Source: CAYYWV01 sp964475385
GTDB lineage: Bacteria > Pseudomonadota > Alphaproteobacteria > JAAXGF01
Length of the DNA stretch: 7,445 bases
Direction of reading: 5' to 3'
Assembly: GCA_964475385.1 (NCBI GenBank)
Contig: CAYYWV010000114.1
Location: 1 to 7,445, forward strand
Positions 1 to 6,078 of this stretch are shown in pieces. A program made the position numbers and the translations under genes. Position 1 is the stretch's first letter. Each line of letters opens with the position of its first letter. Under the pieces are notes generated by a model. It saw only the letters and a list, made by a program, of their open reading frames with translations. It made no database searches and had not been told where the DNA came from.

Positions 1-3000
1 GATGGCCGCGCTCGCGGATGCGAACGCATCGAAGCCGAACGCATCGGCGTCGACGCCGTAGAAGTAGGCCCTGGCGGTGCCGTCGTCAGAGACGGAGGCC
101 TTGGCCGCGCCGTTGATCGTAATGTCGCCGACCGCGATCGTCGCATCGGCGCTGAGCGCCACGCCGCCGGTGAGGTTGACGTCGCCCTCGTTGCGGACGA
201 CGTTGAGCTGCGCATCGGCCGAGACGCCGCCTGCGAGCACGCGCTCGAAGCCGGTGAACGAGGCGAGCGCGCCGCTGTAAGCGGAGTCGCTTAAGCTGTC
301 CTCGGCGGTGACGCTGCCGCTTACGCTGATGTCGCCGAACGTGATGTCGGCGTTGGCGTCGACCGCGATCGCATCGCCCACGGTGACGTCGCCGCCGGCG
401 CTCGAGATATCGACGATCGCGTTGGCGGTTGCGTTTTCCGCCACCTGCCGGTTGAACCCGATGAGCGTCGCCGTCGCGCTATAGCTGTCGTCCGAAGACG
501 CGGAAACGGTCCCCGAGACGGTGATGTCGCCGACGTCGATCGTCGCGTCCGCCGCGGCCGTCACCGTCCCGCCGCCGCCCGCGCCGATGCTGACCGGGCC
601 GGCGGCGTCGACGTCGAACACGGCGCTGGCGAAGGCCGAGCCGACCACGGTCGAGTCGAAGCCGACGAAGCCCGCGGAATCGTCATAGCTCGCGAAGACG
701 GAGATGTTCGTGATCGAAAGGTCGCCGACCGTGGTATGGGCGTCGGCCGTGACCGTGATGTCGCTGTTGATCGTCACCCCGCCGTCGGCGTCGATCGAGA
801 ACGCGGCGTGGGCGAACGTATCGCCCGCAATCTCGCCGCTAAAGGCGGTGAAGAACGAGTTGTCGAGCGAAACGTCGTGGACCGACAGATCGCCCACCGC
901 GATCGTCGCGTCGGCGTCGACGGTCGTGTTCCCGGTCACGGCGACGTCGCCGGCGGCGGTGGCCTCGAAGGAGCTGCCCGAATGAGCGACGTAGTACGCG
1001 CCCGCGTACGCCGCCGCGTTGCTCGCGATGTCGTTCAGGAAGCCGTTCGTATCGCTGCCGATGTCCTTCGAGCCGACGGTGACGGTGGCGTTCGCCGCAA
1101 CCACCGTATTGCCGGTGATCGAGATGTCGCCGCCGCCCGCGGTCTGCGAATCGGGAAGGAAGCCCAGCGGGTCGATGAAAGCGCTGCTCGGGATCGCGCC
1201 GATGTTGCTCGCCGTGAACAGGCCGTCGTTGCCCGCGCGGACCACGAGCGCCGCCGCGGCCCGCGCGTTGCCGTCGTTCTCGGCGGCGTTGGTCGCATTG
1301 GCCTCGATGCGCATGGTGCTCGACGGCGTCGTGACGGTCACGTCGCCGCCGGCCTGAAGGAACGCCCCCGCAAGGGCATTCGCGTCGCCGCCTGCGGCCG
1401 CGCCGGACGCGGTCGCGGTCACGGTGAACGCGCCGTTGACCGAAAGATCGCCCGAAGCGCCCGCGACCATCGCGACCCCGGCGACCGCGTCGCCGGCGGA
1501 AGCGGTCACCAACGTGTCGCCGTTGACGGCGATGTCGCCCCCGGCCGCGAGCAGCGCGCCCGCGAGCGCCGTTTGGTTCGCGCCGCCCTTGGCGGCGACC
1601 GTGATGTCGCCGACGTTGAGGATGTCGCCGGCCGCGCCATCCGCGGTCACCAAGATGAAGCCGGGGTCGGCCACGCCGCTCGTCGCGGTGCTAAGCGGCG
1701 CGCCGGTCCGCAGGTTGCCGACCGTGATGTCGGGGTTGGAACCATTCGCGCTGATGGTGATGTCGCCGCGGCGGGTGACGATCGAGTCGTTGAGATCGTT
1801 GAAGGTGATCGCGCCGCTGCCGCCCTCGGCGCCGGTGGTGACGAGCCGGATGTCGCCGTCGCCGCCGGTGATCGCGTTGTCGGCGATGTCCTCCATAACG
1901 ATCGAGTTCGACGCCTGGATCGTGACGTCAGTGCCGCCCTGCGACATCGTCTCGATATCGGCCTCGAACCACGTGTCGGTCCCGCCGATGCCGCTGCCGT
2001 CCTTGATCGTGACGTCGAACGGATCGAGGAGGAAGCTGCCGCCGTCGCCGTTGGGCGCGCTCGCGTCGATCGCGCCGGCGAGCCGGAAGTGCTTGCCGCT
2101 GACCTCGATGAAGCCGCCGTCGCCGGCCGCATCCCCGCCGCGGGCGGAAAGGGTCGCGGTCTCGGCCACCGTGTTGGTGCCGTCGGCCTTGGTGATGACC
2201 TGGCCGCCGTTGCCGTCGAGGCCGCCGTCGGCGCGCACTTCGCCCGTGATGTTCAGATCGCCCGTCGAGGCGACGAGCACGGTGCCGCCGTCCATGCCGG
2301 CGGCGAAGGCGTTGGCGTCGACCACGCCGTCGAGGTTGACGACCGAGGCCACGATCTTGGACGCGGTCTCGGCGGTGATCGCCACCAGGCCCGAGCGCGC
2401 GCGCAGAACGCCCGTGTTGTCGACGCCGAGCTTCTCGCCCTCCTCGGCGATCTCGTCCAAGGTGTCGGCGTCGACCGTGAAGGTGATCAGCCCGTCGCCG
2501 CGCAGATCGAGGGTGTAGGCGTTGGTCGAGGTCAGCCGCACCTGGCCGAGGTTGGCCTCGATCACGCCGGAATTCGAGACGTAAGGCGCGGCCAGAATCG
2601 CGAAGCCGCCGTCGGAGACCTTGATGTTGCCCTGGTTGACGACCTGGCCGTAGCCGTCGCCCTTGAAGGTGAAGCTGTCGCCGTCGATGGCGAGGTTGGT
2701 CGCCGTGGTCGCGAGCAGCGCGCCCACGTTGACGCGGGAGGTGCTGTAGAAGGTGACGCCGGATTCGTTGAGGATGAACACCCGGCCGTTGGCCGTAAGC
2801 GCGCCGCGCAGCTCGCTCGGCACGCCGCCGATGACCCGGTTGATCGCGATCGCCGAGGCCCCCGGCTGGTAGAAGTTCACCGACTCATCGACCCCGGTGC
2901 TGAACGTCTGCCAGTCGATGTCGAGCCGCTGGCTCGCCTGGTGGATGTCGGTCGTCGGCCCGTTCTGCGTGATCGTGCCGCTGCCGCCGACGACCTCGCC

Positions 3001-3156
3001 GCCGGTCGGCCCCGCGAGCGCGACCCCGGCGTAGGCGAGCGCCGCGACGCTGTAGAACGCGACCCGCGTGCAGATAGATATCTCTTGCTTGTTCCGCTTG
3101 GCGAGACGCCAATGAAACCGCGTCCGAATCGGAAGCACGTTGCGATCAGCAACCAC
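1..3156 (-). CDS. Two-partner-secretion exoprotein (TpsA / filamentous haemagglutinin-like adhesin), C-terminus beyond the window
   Basis: The frame is open from a GTG at 3156-3154 to the left edge: 1052 codons with no stop. The start has GGGAGG six bases upstream, and an in-frame TAG at 3177-3175 limits extension. The product should cross the inner membrane by Sec and the outer membrane through a TpsB pore, forming a surface or released beta-helical fibre. Residues 1-31 are a long basic leader (RTRFHWRLAKRNK), 32-48 a hydrophobic segment ending ALA|GP, a likely signal peptidase site. Residues 49 to about 300 resemble the haemagglutination activity domain (DIHQASQRLDIDWQTFS, ILNESGVTFYSTSRVNVGAL). 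Residues 347-379 carry GGFIEVSG and LLDPFD, which recur in large FhaB-like adhesins. The rest is GD-rich repeat, low in Cys and rich in Gly, Ala, Asp, Thr. The family usually shows NPNG where this has NESG. The ligand is unknown; no C-terminal domain or partner tpsB is visible. Family call is firm, adhesin role is inferred. Confidence 0.9.
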   Translation of the reverse strand, partial: MVADRNVLPIRTRFHWRLAKRNKQEISICTRVAFYSVAALAYAGVALAGPTGGEVVGGSGTITQNGPTTDIHQASQRLDIDWQTFSTGVDESVNFYQPGASAIAINRVIGGVPSELRGALTANGRVFILNESGVTFYSTSRVNVGALLATTATNLAIDGDSFTFKGDGYGQVVNQGNIKVSDGGFAILAAPYVSNSGVIEANLGQVRLTSTNAYTLDLRGDGLITFTVDADTLDEIAEEGEKLGVDNTGVLRARSGLVAITAETASKIVASVVNLDGVVDANAFAAGMDGGTVLVASTGDLNITGEVRADGGLDGNGGQVITKADGTNTVAETATLSARGGDAAGDGGFIEVSGKHFRLAGAIDASAPNGDGGSFLLDPFDVTIKDGSGIGGTDTWFEADIETMSQGGTDVTIQASNSIVMEDIADNAITGGDGDIRLVTTGAEGGSGAITFNDLNDSIVTRRGDITISANGSNPDITVGNLRTGAPLSTATSGVADPGFILVTADGAAGDILNVGDITVAAKGGANQTALAGALLAAGGDIAVNGDTLVTASAGDAVAGVAMVAGASGDLSVNGAFTVTATASGAAAGGDANALAGAFLQAGGDVTVTTPSSTMRIEANATNAAENDGNARAAAALVVRAGNDGLFTASNIGAIPSSAFIDPLGFLPDSQTAGGGDISITGNTVVAANATVTVGSKDIGSDTNGFLNDIASNAAAYAGAYYVAHSGSSFEATAAGDVAVTGNTTVDADATIAVGDLSVHDVSLDNSFFTAFSGEIAGDTFAHAAFSIDADGGVTINSDITVTADAHTTVGDLSITNISVFASYDDSAGFVGFDSTVVGSAFASAVFDVDAAGPVSIGAGGGGTVTAAADATIDVGDITVSGTVSASSDDSYSATATLIGFNRQVAENATANAIVDISSAGGDVTVGDAIAVDANADITFGDISVSGSVTAEDSLSDSAYSGALASFTGFERVLAGGVSADAQLNVVRNEGDVNLTGGVALSADATIAVGDITINGAAKASVSDDGTARAYFYGVDADAFGFDAFASASAAI
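100..1128 (-). repeat. Six degenerate repeats of about 56-69 codons inside the tpsA gene
   Basis: The translated minus strand repeats a block built on V.ADATI.VGDI.V.G, followed by a variable Ser/Asp/Tyr/Phe-rich stretch, then an Ala-rich stretch and GGDV. Taking the Asp of the VGD word (or its equivalent) as the anchor, copies fall at about 1069, 889, 721, 526, 331 and 124. This gives spacings of 180, 168, 195, 195 and 207 bases, all multiples of three. The copy at 1069 is the most divergent (VGSKD in place of VGDI). The most similar words are ADATIAVGDL, AHTTVGDLSI, ADATIDVGDI, NADITFGDIS and ADATIAVGDI. The units have diverged strongly in DNA, so they are old rather than freshly amplified. 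The array appears to continue beyond position 1. A parallel beta-helix or beta-solenoid is the expected fold from family knowledge. Confidence 0.75.
1225..1608 (-). repeat. Short GD-rich repeats of 24-39 codons inside the tpsA gene
   Basis: A second, shorter repeat type precedes the long one in the protein. Each unit starts with G-D-(I/L/V)-x-V and ends in an Ala/Gly-rich strand such as ALAGALLAAGG, AGVAMVAGASG or ALAGAFLQAGG. Anchor Asp codons lie at 1606-1608, 1534-1536, 1447-1449, 1342-1344 and 1225-1227, so unit lengths are 24, 29, 35 and 39 residues in order along the protein. The fifth anchor (DGLF) is weaker than the others. The pattern fits successive beta-helix coils whose loops grow in length. 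Sequence identity between units is low at both protein and DNA level. Confidence 0.65.
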
Positions 3157-3168
3157 CTTCGACCTCCC
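3154..3168 (-). promoter_or_regulatory. Ribosome binding site and GTG start that define the tpsA N-terminus
   Basis: GGGAGG at 3168-3163 is followed by a six-base spacer and GTG at 3156-3154. A second in-frame GTG at 3174-3172 lies upstream of this purine box and has no ribosome binding site of its own close by, and TAG at 3177-3175 closes the frame. The 3156 start is therefore preferred. ATG codons near 3152 and 3112 are in other frames and would not give the secretion domain. Confidence 0.75.
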
Positions 3169-3184
3169 TAGCACCTATGTGACG

Positions 3185-3201
3185 CTCCCGTTGATCGGGA
3201 G
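3185..3201 (-). promoter_or_regulatory. Hairpin in the tpsA leader able to mimic or mask the ribosome binding site
   Basis: In the minus-strand transcript, CUCCCG (3201-3196), a five-base loop and CGGGAG (3190-3185) form a perfect six-base-pair hairpin ending 16 bases before the GGGAGG ribosome binding site. Its 5' arm, CUCCC, is also complementary to the ribosome binding site, so the arm could pair either with its own partner or with the start region. That would allow control of translation. The base pairing is seen directly; a regulatory role is inference, and short GC-rich hairpins also arise by chance. Confidence 0.4.
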
Positions 3202-3245
3202 ACATTGGGTTGGCTCAAACGGCCCCCAGGGTCACGTATCGGTGA

Positions 3246-3274
3246 ACGGTAATTCAGGAAAAGGGGGGAATCAA
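3246..3274 (-). promoter_or_regulatory. Weak sigma70-type promoter candidate for tpsA with an AT-rich upstream element
   Basis: On the minus strand TTGATT (3274-3269) and TACCGT (3251-3246) are separated by 17 bases. The -35 matches four of six consensus bases, the -10 only three. Directly upstream (about 3320-3275) is an almost pure A/T stretch, TTTTTAATAAAATTTTAAG, placed where an UP element would lie or where a nucleoid protein could bind. Transcription from here would give a leader of roughly 83 bases containing the hairpin at 3185-3201. No better -35/-10 pair was found by eye in the spacer. Confidence 0.3.
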
Positions 3275-3374
3275 GGATTTTCTTAAAATTTTATTAAAAA
3301 TTTCATACATTTACCATTAATCTTCCGCACGATATTGGAATCCCTGAAATTTCGCTCGGCGGGCGTCTCAGACT

Positions 3375-3399
3375 CGCGGTCCGCTGAACGGAAACCGCG
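3375..3399. other. Imperfect hairpin downstream of the ligase gene
   Basis: The arms CGCGGT (3375-3380) and ACCGCG (3394-3399) pair perfectly. Inside them CCG (3381-3383) pairs with CGG (3389-3391), with a two-base AA bulge and a five-base loop. No T-run follows directly on the minus strand. On the plus strand a run of eight T begins about 20 bases later, too far for a classical intrinsic terminator. It may help end the ligase transcript or be a chance GC-rich palindrome. Confidence 0.3.
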
Positions 3400-3440
3400 A
3401 ACGCCAAGAAGTGGAACGATTTTTTTTCGCACCCCCACGC

Positions 3441-3463
3441 GCCCGCCGGACTCCCGGGCGGGC
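3441..3463 (-). terminator. Hairpin directly after the ligase stop codon, possible transcription end without U-tract
   Basis: Six bases after the TGA of the ligase gene the minus-strand transcript has GCCCGCC (3463-3457), a nine-base loop, and GGCGGGC (3447-3441): seven perfect G/C pairs. The bases that follow are GC-rich and then A-rich (AAAAAAAA), not U-rich, so this is not a textbook intrinsic terminator. It could protect the mRNA 3' end or act with a factor. Confidence 0.35.
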
Positions 3464-3469
3464 AGGCTT

Positions 3470-4870
3470 TCAATCGGCGAGTTCGGAGCGGAAATCCTCG
3501 AACTTGCCGCCCGGCGAGCGGGGAATCTCGTCGACGTAATGGAGGCGGAAGGGGAAGGGGTGGTTGAGCGCCTCGGTCAACGCCGCCCGCAACGCGTCTT
3601 CCTCGGCCGCGGTGAGCGGGCGGGTCGTCACCAGAGAGACGTCGATCGCCTCGCGGCTGCGCTGGACCATCTGGATCTGGCGCAAGGGCGCGATCTCGAG
3701 AAGCGCCGCGCCGCTGATCCGCGCCCAGGTCCGCTCGCCCGAAGGCAGGGTCACCATGTTGCGGGCCCGGCCGAGGATGCGTTCGAGCACCGGGAGCCCG
3801 CGTCCGCACCCGCAAGCGCCGCCGAGCACCGCGCGGTCGCCGATCTCATAACGGATCAACGGCATCGCGAAGTTGTGGAGCGGGGTCACGACGACCCGCC
3901 CTTCGCCGCCGGGCTCGACCGGCCGGCCGTCGTCGTCGATCACCTCGACGAGCAAGGATTCGGCCTGAACGTGATAGTGCTCGCCCGACGGGCACTGGAT
4001 CGCGATCGGCCCGACCTCCTGGGCGGCGTACATGTCGATCACCGGAACGCTCCAGGCGCGCGCCACCGCCTCGCGCACCCCCGCCCCCATCGCCTCGCCC
4101 ATGGTGTCGACCTCGCGCAGGCGCGGAAGGCGCAAGCCGCGCTCGTACGCGCGCAAGGCGAGCGCGCGGGCGAAGGTCGGATAAGTCAGAAGATAGTCGG
4201 GGTCGCATTCGACGAGCCAGTCGAGGTGGTCGTCGACCGGACCCGCGATATCGCGATGAAGCATCGGCCCGGTCGGATAGCCGGCGGCCCAGGCGACCGG
4301 CCCCGGGGCCGCCATCAGGCGGCGAATCCCGGGGCTTAGGCGCTGAATCGCGGCGAGCCTGCCTGAGAAGTCGCGCCGGTGCCAGAAGTTGCCCCTGAGC
4401 TTGAGCGCGCGTCGGAAGGCGTGGGAGACCCCGCTTCCCTGAACCCGGATCGGCCGCCCCATCGAGCCCGAGGTCGTGTACTGCACGCGCCGGCCGTGGC
4501 CCGCGGGCAGGCTGCGGGCGACAAGCTCGGGACCGCGGTCCTGGATATCGCGGCGTTCGAGCACCGGAAGCGTCCGCCACGCCGCGAAGGTGAGTCCGCC
4601 CGGCGACGGCGCGGCGAGCCCGGCGAGGCGCTCGCGGTAGAACGGAACCGTTCGCGCCGCGTGGGCGATCAGCCGCTCGGCCTGGCGGAGCTGGTGGGCG
4701 GCGAGCGTCTCGGGCGGCCACCACTGGCTCTGATCGAGCTGGAACAGAAGGGCGAAGAGCGTTGCATCGCCCCCCGTCGGAAGCGCCGGCCAGACCACCT
4801 CCGGCACGCCCGAGTGGGGAATTTTCACTGTCCGGCCGTCGTCGTCCAAGGCCACCTCCCGCCCGTCCAT
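3470..4870 (-). CDS. PaaK/CapK-family adenylate-forming ligase (phenylacetate-CoA ligase-like AMP-binding protein)
   Basis: This 466-residue cytoplasmic protein should activate a carboxylic acid with ATP to an acyl-adenylate and pass it to a thiol or other acceptor; the acid is unknown. Residues 75-80 (TVPFYR) lie in the N-terminal region typical of the family. Residues 131-140 (YTTSGSMGRP) are the ATP phosphate-binding loop. Residues 279-287 (DMYAAQEVG) match the adenine-binding Y..xE motif. Residues 340-346 (RYEIGDR) hold the ribose-contacting Asp, and 353-370 (CGCGR to ILGRAR) the hinge. Residues 450-460 (PRSPGGKFEDF) carry the likely catalytic Lys456 of the C-terminal domain. All core motifs are present, so it should be active. 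The ATG at 4870 has AGGAG ten bases upstream; longer readings of the frame run into the M48 gene antisense to no known family. Relatives occur in aromatic acid breakdown and in surface polysaccharide clusters. No pathway partner (oxygenase, thioesterase, glycosyltransferase) is visible, so it is an orphan here. It lies 80 bases after the M48 gene and 313 before tpsA. Confidence 0.85.
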   Translation of the reverse strand: MDGREVALDDDGRTVKIPHSGVPEVVWPALPTGGDATLFALLFQLDQSQWWPPETLAAHQLRQAERLIAHAARTVPFYRERLAGLAAPSPGGLTFAAWRTLPVLERRDIQDRGPELVARSLPAGHGRRVQYTTSGSMGRPIRVQGSGVSHAFRRALKLRGNFWHRRDFSGRLAAIQRLSPGIRRLMAAPGPVAWAAGYPTGPMLHRDIAGPVDDHLDWLVECDPDYLLTYPTFARALALRAYERGLRLPRLREVDTMGEAMGAGVREAVARAWSVPVIDMYAAQEVGPIAIQCPSGEHYHVQAESLLVEVIDDDGRPVEPGGEGRVVVTPLHNFAMPLIRYEIGDRAVLGGACGCGRGLPVLERILGRARNMVTLPSGERTWARISGAALLEIAPLRQIQMVQRSREAIDVSLVTTRPLTAAEEDALRAALTEALNHPFPFRLHYVDEIPRSPGGKFEDFRSELAD

Positions 4871-4908
4871 AGGCGCGGGTCTCCTAATAGCACAGAACGG
4901 GCGGCGCG

Positions 4909-4946
4909 AATAAAACGCGGCCGCAACGCCGCGCAGAAGGCGGCCG
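4909..4946 (-). terminator. Probable weak intrinsic terminator between the M48 protease and ligase genes
   Basis: Four bases after the TAA of the protease gene the minus-strand transcript has CGGCCGC (4946-4940), a 15-base loop, and GCGGCCG (4924-4918), followed by CG and UUUUAUU (4915-4909). Seven G/C pairs and a U-rich tail fit an intrinsic terminator, though the loop is large and the U-run is interrupted. If functional it would reduce read-through into the ligase gene, whose ribosome binding site lies about 20 bases further on. Confidence 0.45.
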
Positions 4947-4950
4947 AGAC

Positions 4951-5943
4951 TTAACCGGTGACGTCGTTGGCGGCGAGGGTGCGCACCAGGTTCGGCGTGA
5001 GCGGCAGGCCGGCGGCGATCTTGGCGTTGATCTCGCGCACCGTCTTCTGCATCACGAGGTAGCGATAAGCGGTCGCCGGATGGGTTGCGGCCGCGCCGAT
5101 CGAGGCCGGGAAGTTCGCCGCGATCCGGCGCCAGAACCGAGGCGCTTCGGTAATCGCATAGCCCGCCCGCGCCATCAGGTAGAGCCCGACGTAATCGGCC
5201 TCGGCCTCGATTTCCTTGAAGTTCGCGCCCGGCACGGCGCGCTCGGCGTGCCGCAGCACGTGATGGGCGAGCTCGTGGGCGATGACGAGCGCGAGTTCGT
5301 CGTCGCGGGCGAACCACATCATCTCGCGGGTGACGATGATCCGCTTGCCGATCGCATAGGCGTTGAGCGAACGCCGCTGGGAAACCGCGACGTCCAAATC
5401 GCAGGTTTCGACCGGGGCGATGGTCACGCTGCGCGGTCCTGCGCCCGCGAGGGTGAGCCGCAGCGGGCGACCGCCCGCGCGCCTGAGCGCCGCCTTGAAT
5501 GCCTGCGCTCCGGCGACGCCGCGGGGCAACGCCACGCCGTCGACCGCGGTGATGATCGCGCCCGCGGGAAGCCCGGCCCGGGCCGCCGGCGCGCCGTCGA
5601 CCACGTAAAGCACCTTGAGCCGGCCGTCGAGCCCGAACGCCTTGCGCGCCGGCCCGCGCATCCGCGCGCTGAAGCTTTCGTCGGTGGCCACGAAGAGCCC
5701 GTAATAGGGCCGGGTCCGGCCGCGGCAGAAGTCGACTGCGCCGCGCATGAGCCGGAACTGGAGGGTCTCCAGCCGCGCGCGGTCGAGAATACGCTGCTCG
5801 ACCACGAGCTGACGCTGGAAAGCGCTTTCGACCGCGACCTCGCCGGCGCTGATCGTCACCGGGCCGCGCGCGCGCAGGCTTTGGGTCGTCGCCGGCGCGC
5901 AGGCGGCGAGACCAAGGAGCAGAAGAACGACGAGTCGAGACAT
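4951..5943 (-). CDS. Lipoprotein with PDZ and M48-family zinc metalloprotease domains
   Basis: This 330-residue protein begins with a lipoprotein signal, MSRLVVLLLLGLAAC, with lipobox Cys15 and Ala at +2, suggesting outer-membrane attachment facing the periplasm by the E. coli sorting rule. A PDZ-like domain spans about 83-176 (VDGAPAARAGLPAGAIITAV). The M48-type catalytic part follows: HELAH at 223-227 gives two zinc-binding His and the catalytic Glu224, and EAEAD at 246-250 gives the probable third ligand Glu246. THP at 288-290 matches the conserved C-terminal M48 motif. Cys73 and Cys181 could form a disulfide. Family relatives (BepA, LoiP) degrade or help fold outer-membrane proteins; that role is inferred. 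Unlike BepA there is no TPR tail, and the PDZ domain precedes the protease. The ATG at 5943 is chosen because it starts the lipobox signal directly and has GGAAGG about 12 bases upstream. An ATG 32 codons earlier (6039) would place an AT-rich promoter-like stretch inside the gene. Confidence 0.85.
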   Translation of the reverse strand: MSRLVVLLLLGLAACAPATTQSLRARGPVTISAGEVAVESAFQRQLVVEQRILDRARLETLQFRLMRGAVDFCRGRTRPYYGLFVATDESFSARMRGPARKAFGLDGRLKVLYVVDGAPAARAGLPAGAIITAVDGVALPRGVAGAQAFKAALRRAGGRPLRLTLAGAGPRSVTIAPVETCDLDVAVSQRRSLNAYAIGKRIIVTREMMWFARDDELALVIAHELAHHVLRHAERAVPGANFKEIEAEADYVGLYLMARAGYAITEAPRFWRRIAANFPASIGAAATHPATAYRYLVMQKTVREINAKIAAGLPLTPNLVRTLAANDVTG

Positions 5944-5980
5944 GGACGAGGCGGACCTTCCGTGGTCGATTGCGCCTCTA

Positions 5981-6078
5981 TCCAAAAACAAAAATGTAAA
6001 ACATAAGTTAAAAATGCAGTATAATTTGAGATCAGACAATTAAGGTTAAGTAATATAAATAATTAATTCTTCTTAATG
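5981..6078. promoter_or_regulatory. AT-rich promoter/operator region upstream of the M48 gene
   Basis: Within this AT-rich block a -10-like TATACT reads on the minus strand at 6022-6017 and an overlapping TATAAT on the plus strand at 6020-6025. Neither has a convincing -35 at the right distance. A small inverted repeat, ATTAA (6062-6066) and TTAAT (6073-6077) around TTCTTC, could be an operator half-site pair. The minus-strand -10 would start transcription about 67 bases before the protease ATG. Assignment is by eye and tentative. Confidence 0.3.

Larger units (their letters stand above)
3157..3469. other. Non-coding spacer between the ligase gene and tpsA
   Basis: No convincing gene is seen in these 313 bases on either strand. 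Open frames that cross it only continue antisense or out-of-frame readings of neighbouring genes. It holds, from left to right: the tpsA ribosome binding site, a leader hairpin (3185-3201), a weak promoter candidate (3246-3274), a strongly AT-rich patch at about 3275-3320 standing out against GC-rich surroundings, and two hairpins (3375-3399 and 3441-3463) downstream of the ligase stop codon. A run of eight T on the plus strand lies at about 3420-3428. Confidence 0.7.

Noticed and set aside
1..1128. Possible tandem DNA repeat array or CRISPR-like periodicity from recurring GATGTCGCC-type words
   Set aside because: The words recur because GDI/GDV codons recur in a coding frame. Spacing varies by multiples of three and the intervening DNA is coding, so this is protein-level repetition and not an array of spacers.
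1762..2502. Two RGD tripeptides in the adhesin (residues 219-221 and 463-465), as in integrin-binding adhesins
   Set aside because: The protein is full of GD dipeptides at strand starts, so Arg before GD is expected by chance; neither lies in an exposed-loop context that I can recognise.
1424..2518. Ser/Pro/Ala/Thr-rich open frame of 364 codons on the plus strand
   Set aside because: Another antisense reading of tpsA; the composition is what the complement of GD-repeat codons gives, with no ribosome binding site or family feature.
736..3171. An open frame of 811 codons on the plus strand, antisense to the tpsA gene
   Set aside because: Its translation is an Arg/Asp/Val/Ala/Gly-rich string with no domain, and it is the mirror of the GC-rich codon pattern of tpsA. 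The minus frame carries the signal peptide, TPS domain, LLDP motif and repeats.
3375..3463. Non-coding RNA gene suggested by two hairpins near a T-run
   Set aside because: The T-run on the plus strand is not directly after either stem, there is no promoter-like element at a fitting distance, and both hairpins are explained as the 3' end of the ligase transcript.
3335..4954. Plus-strand open frames (3335-4339, 4379-4954) across the ligase gene
   Set aside because: They are antisense to a ligase with a full set of adenylate-forming motifs and have no recognisable protein features.
4871..5317. N-terminal extension of the ligase frame to an ATG at 5317
   Set aside because: The extra 149 residues lie antisense-frame-shifted within the protease coding region and are low-complexity Arg/Ala. 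The start at 4870 has a ribosome binding site and gives a normal family length.
5944..6039. 32-codon extension of the M48 protease to an ATG at 6039
   Set aside because: It would bury the lipobox signal in the interior and would use the AT-rich intergenic DNA as coding sequence; the ATG at 5943 starts a classical lipoprotein signal.
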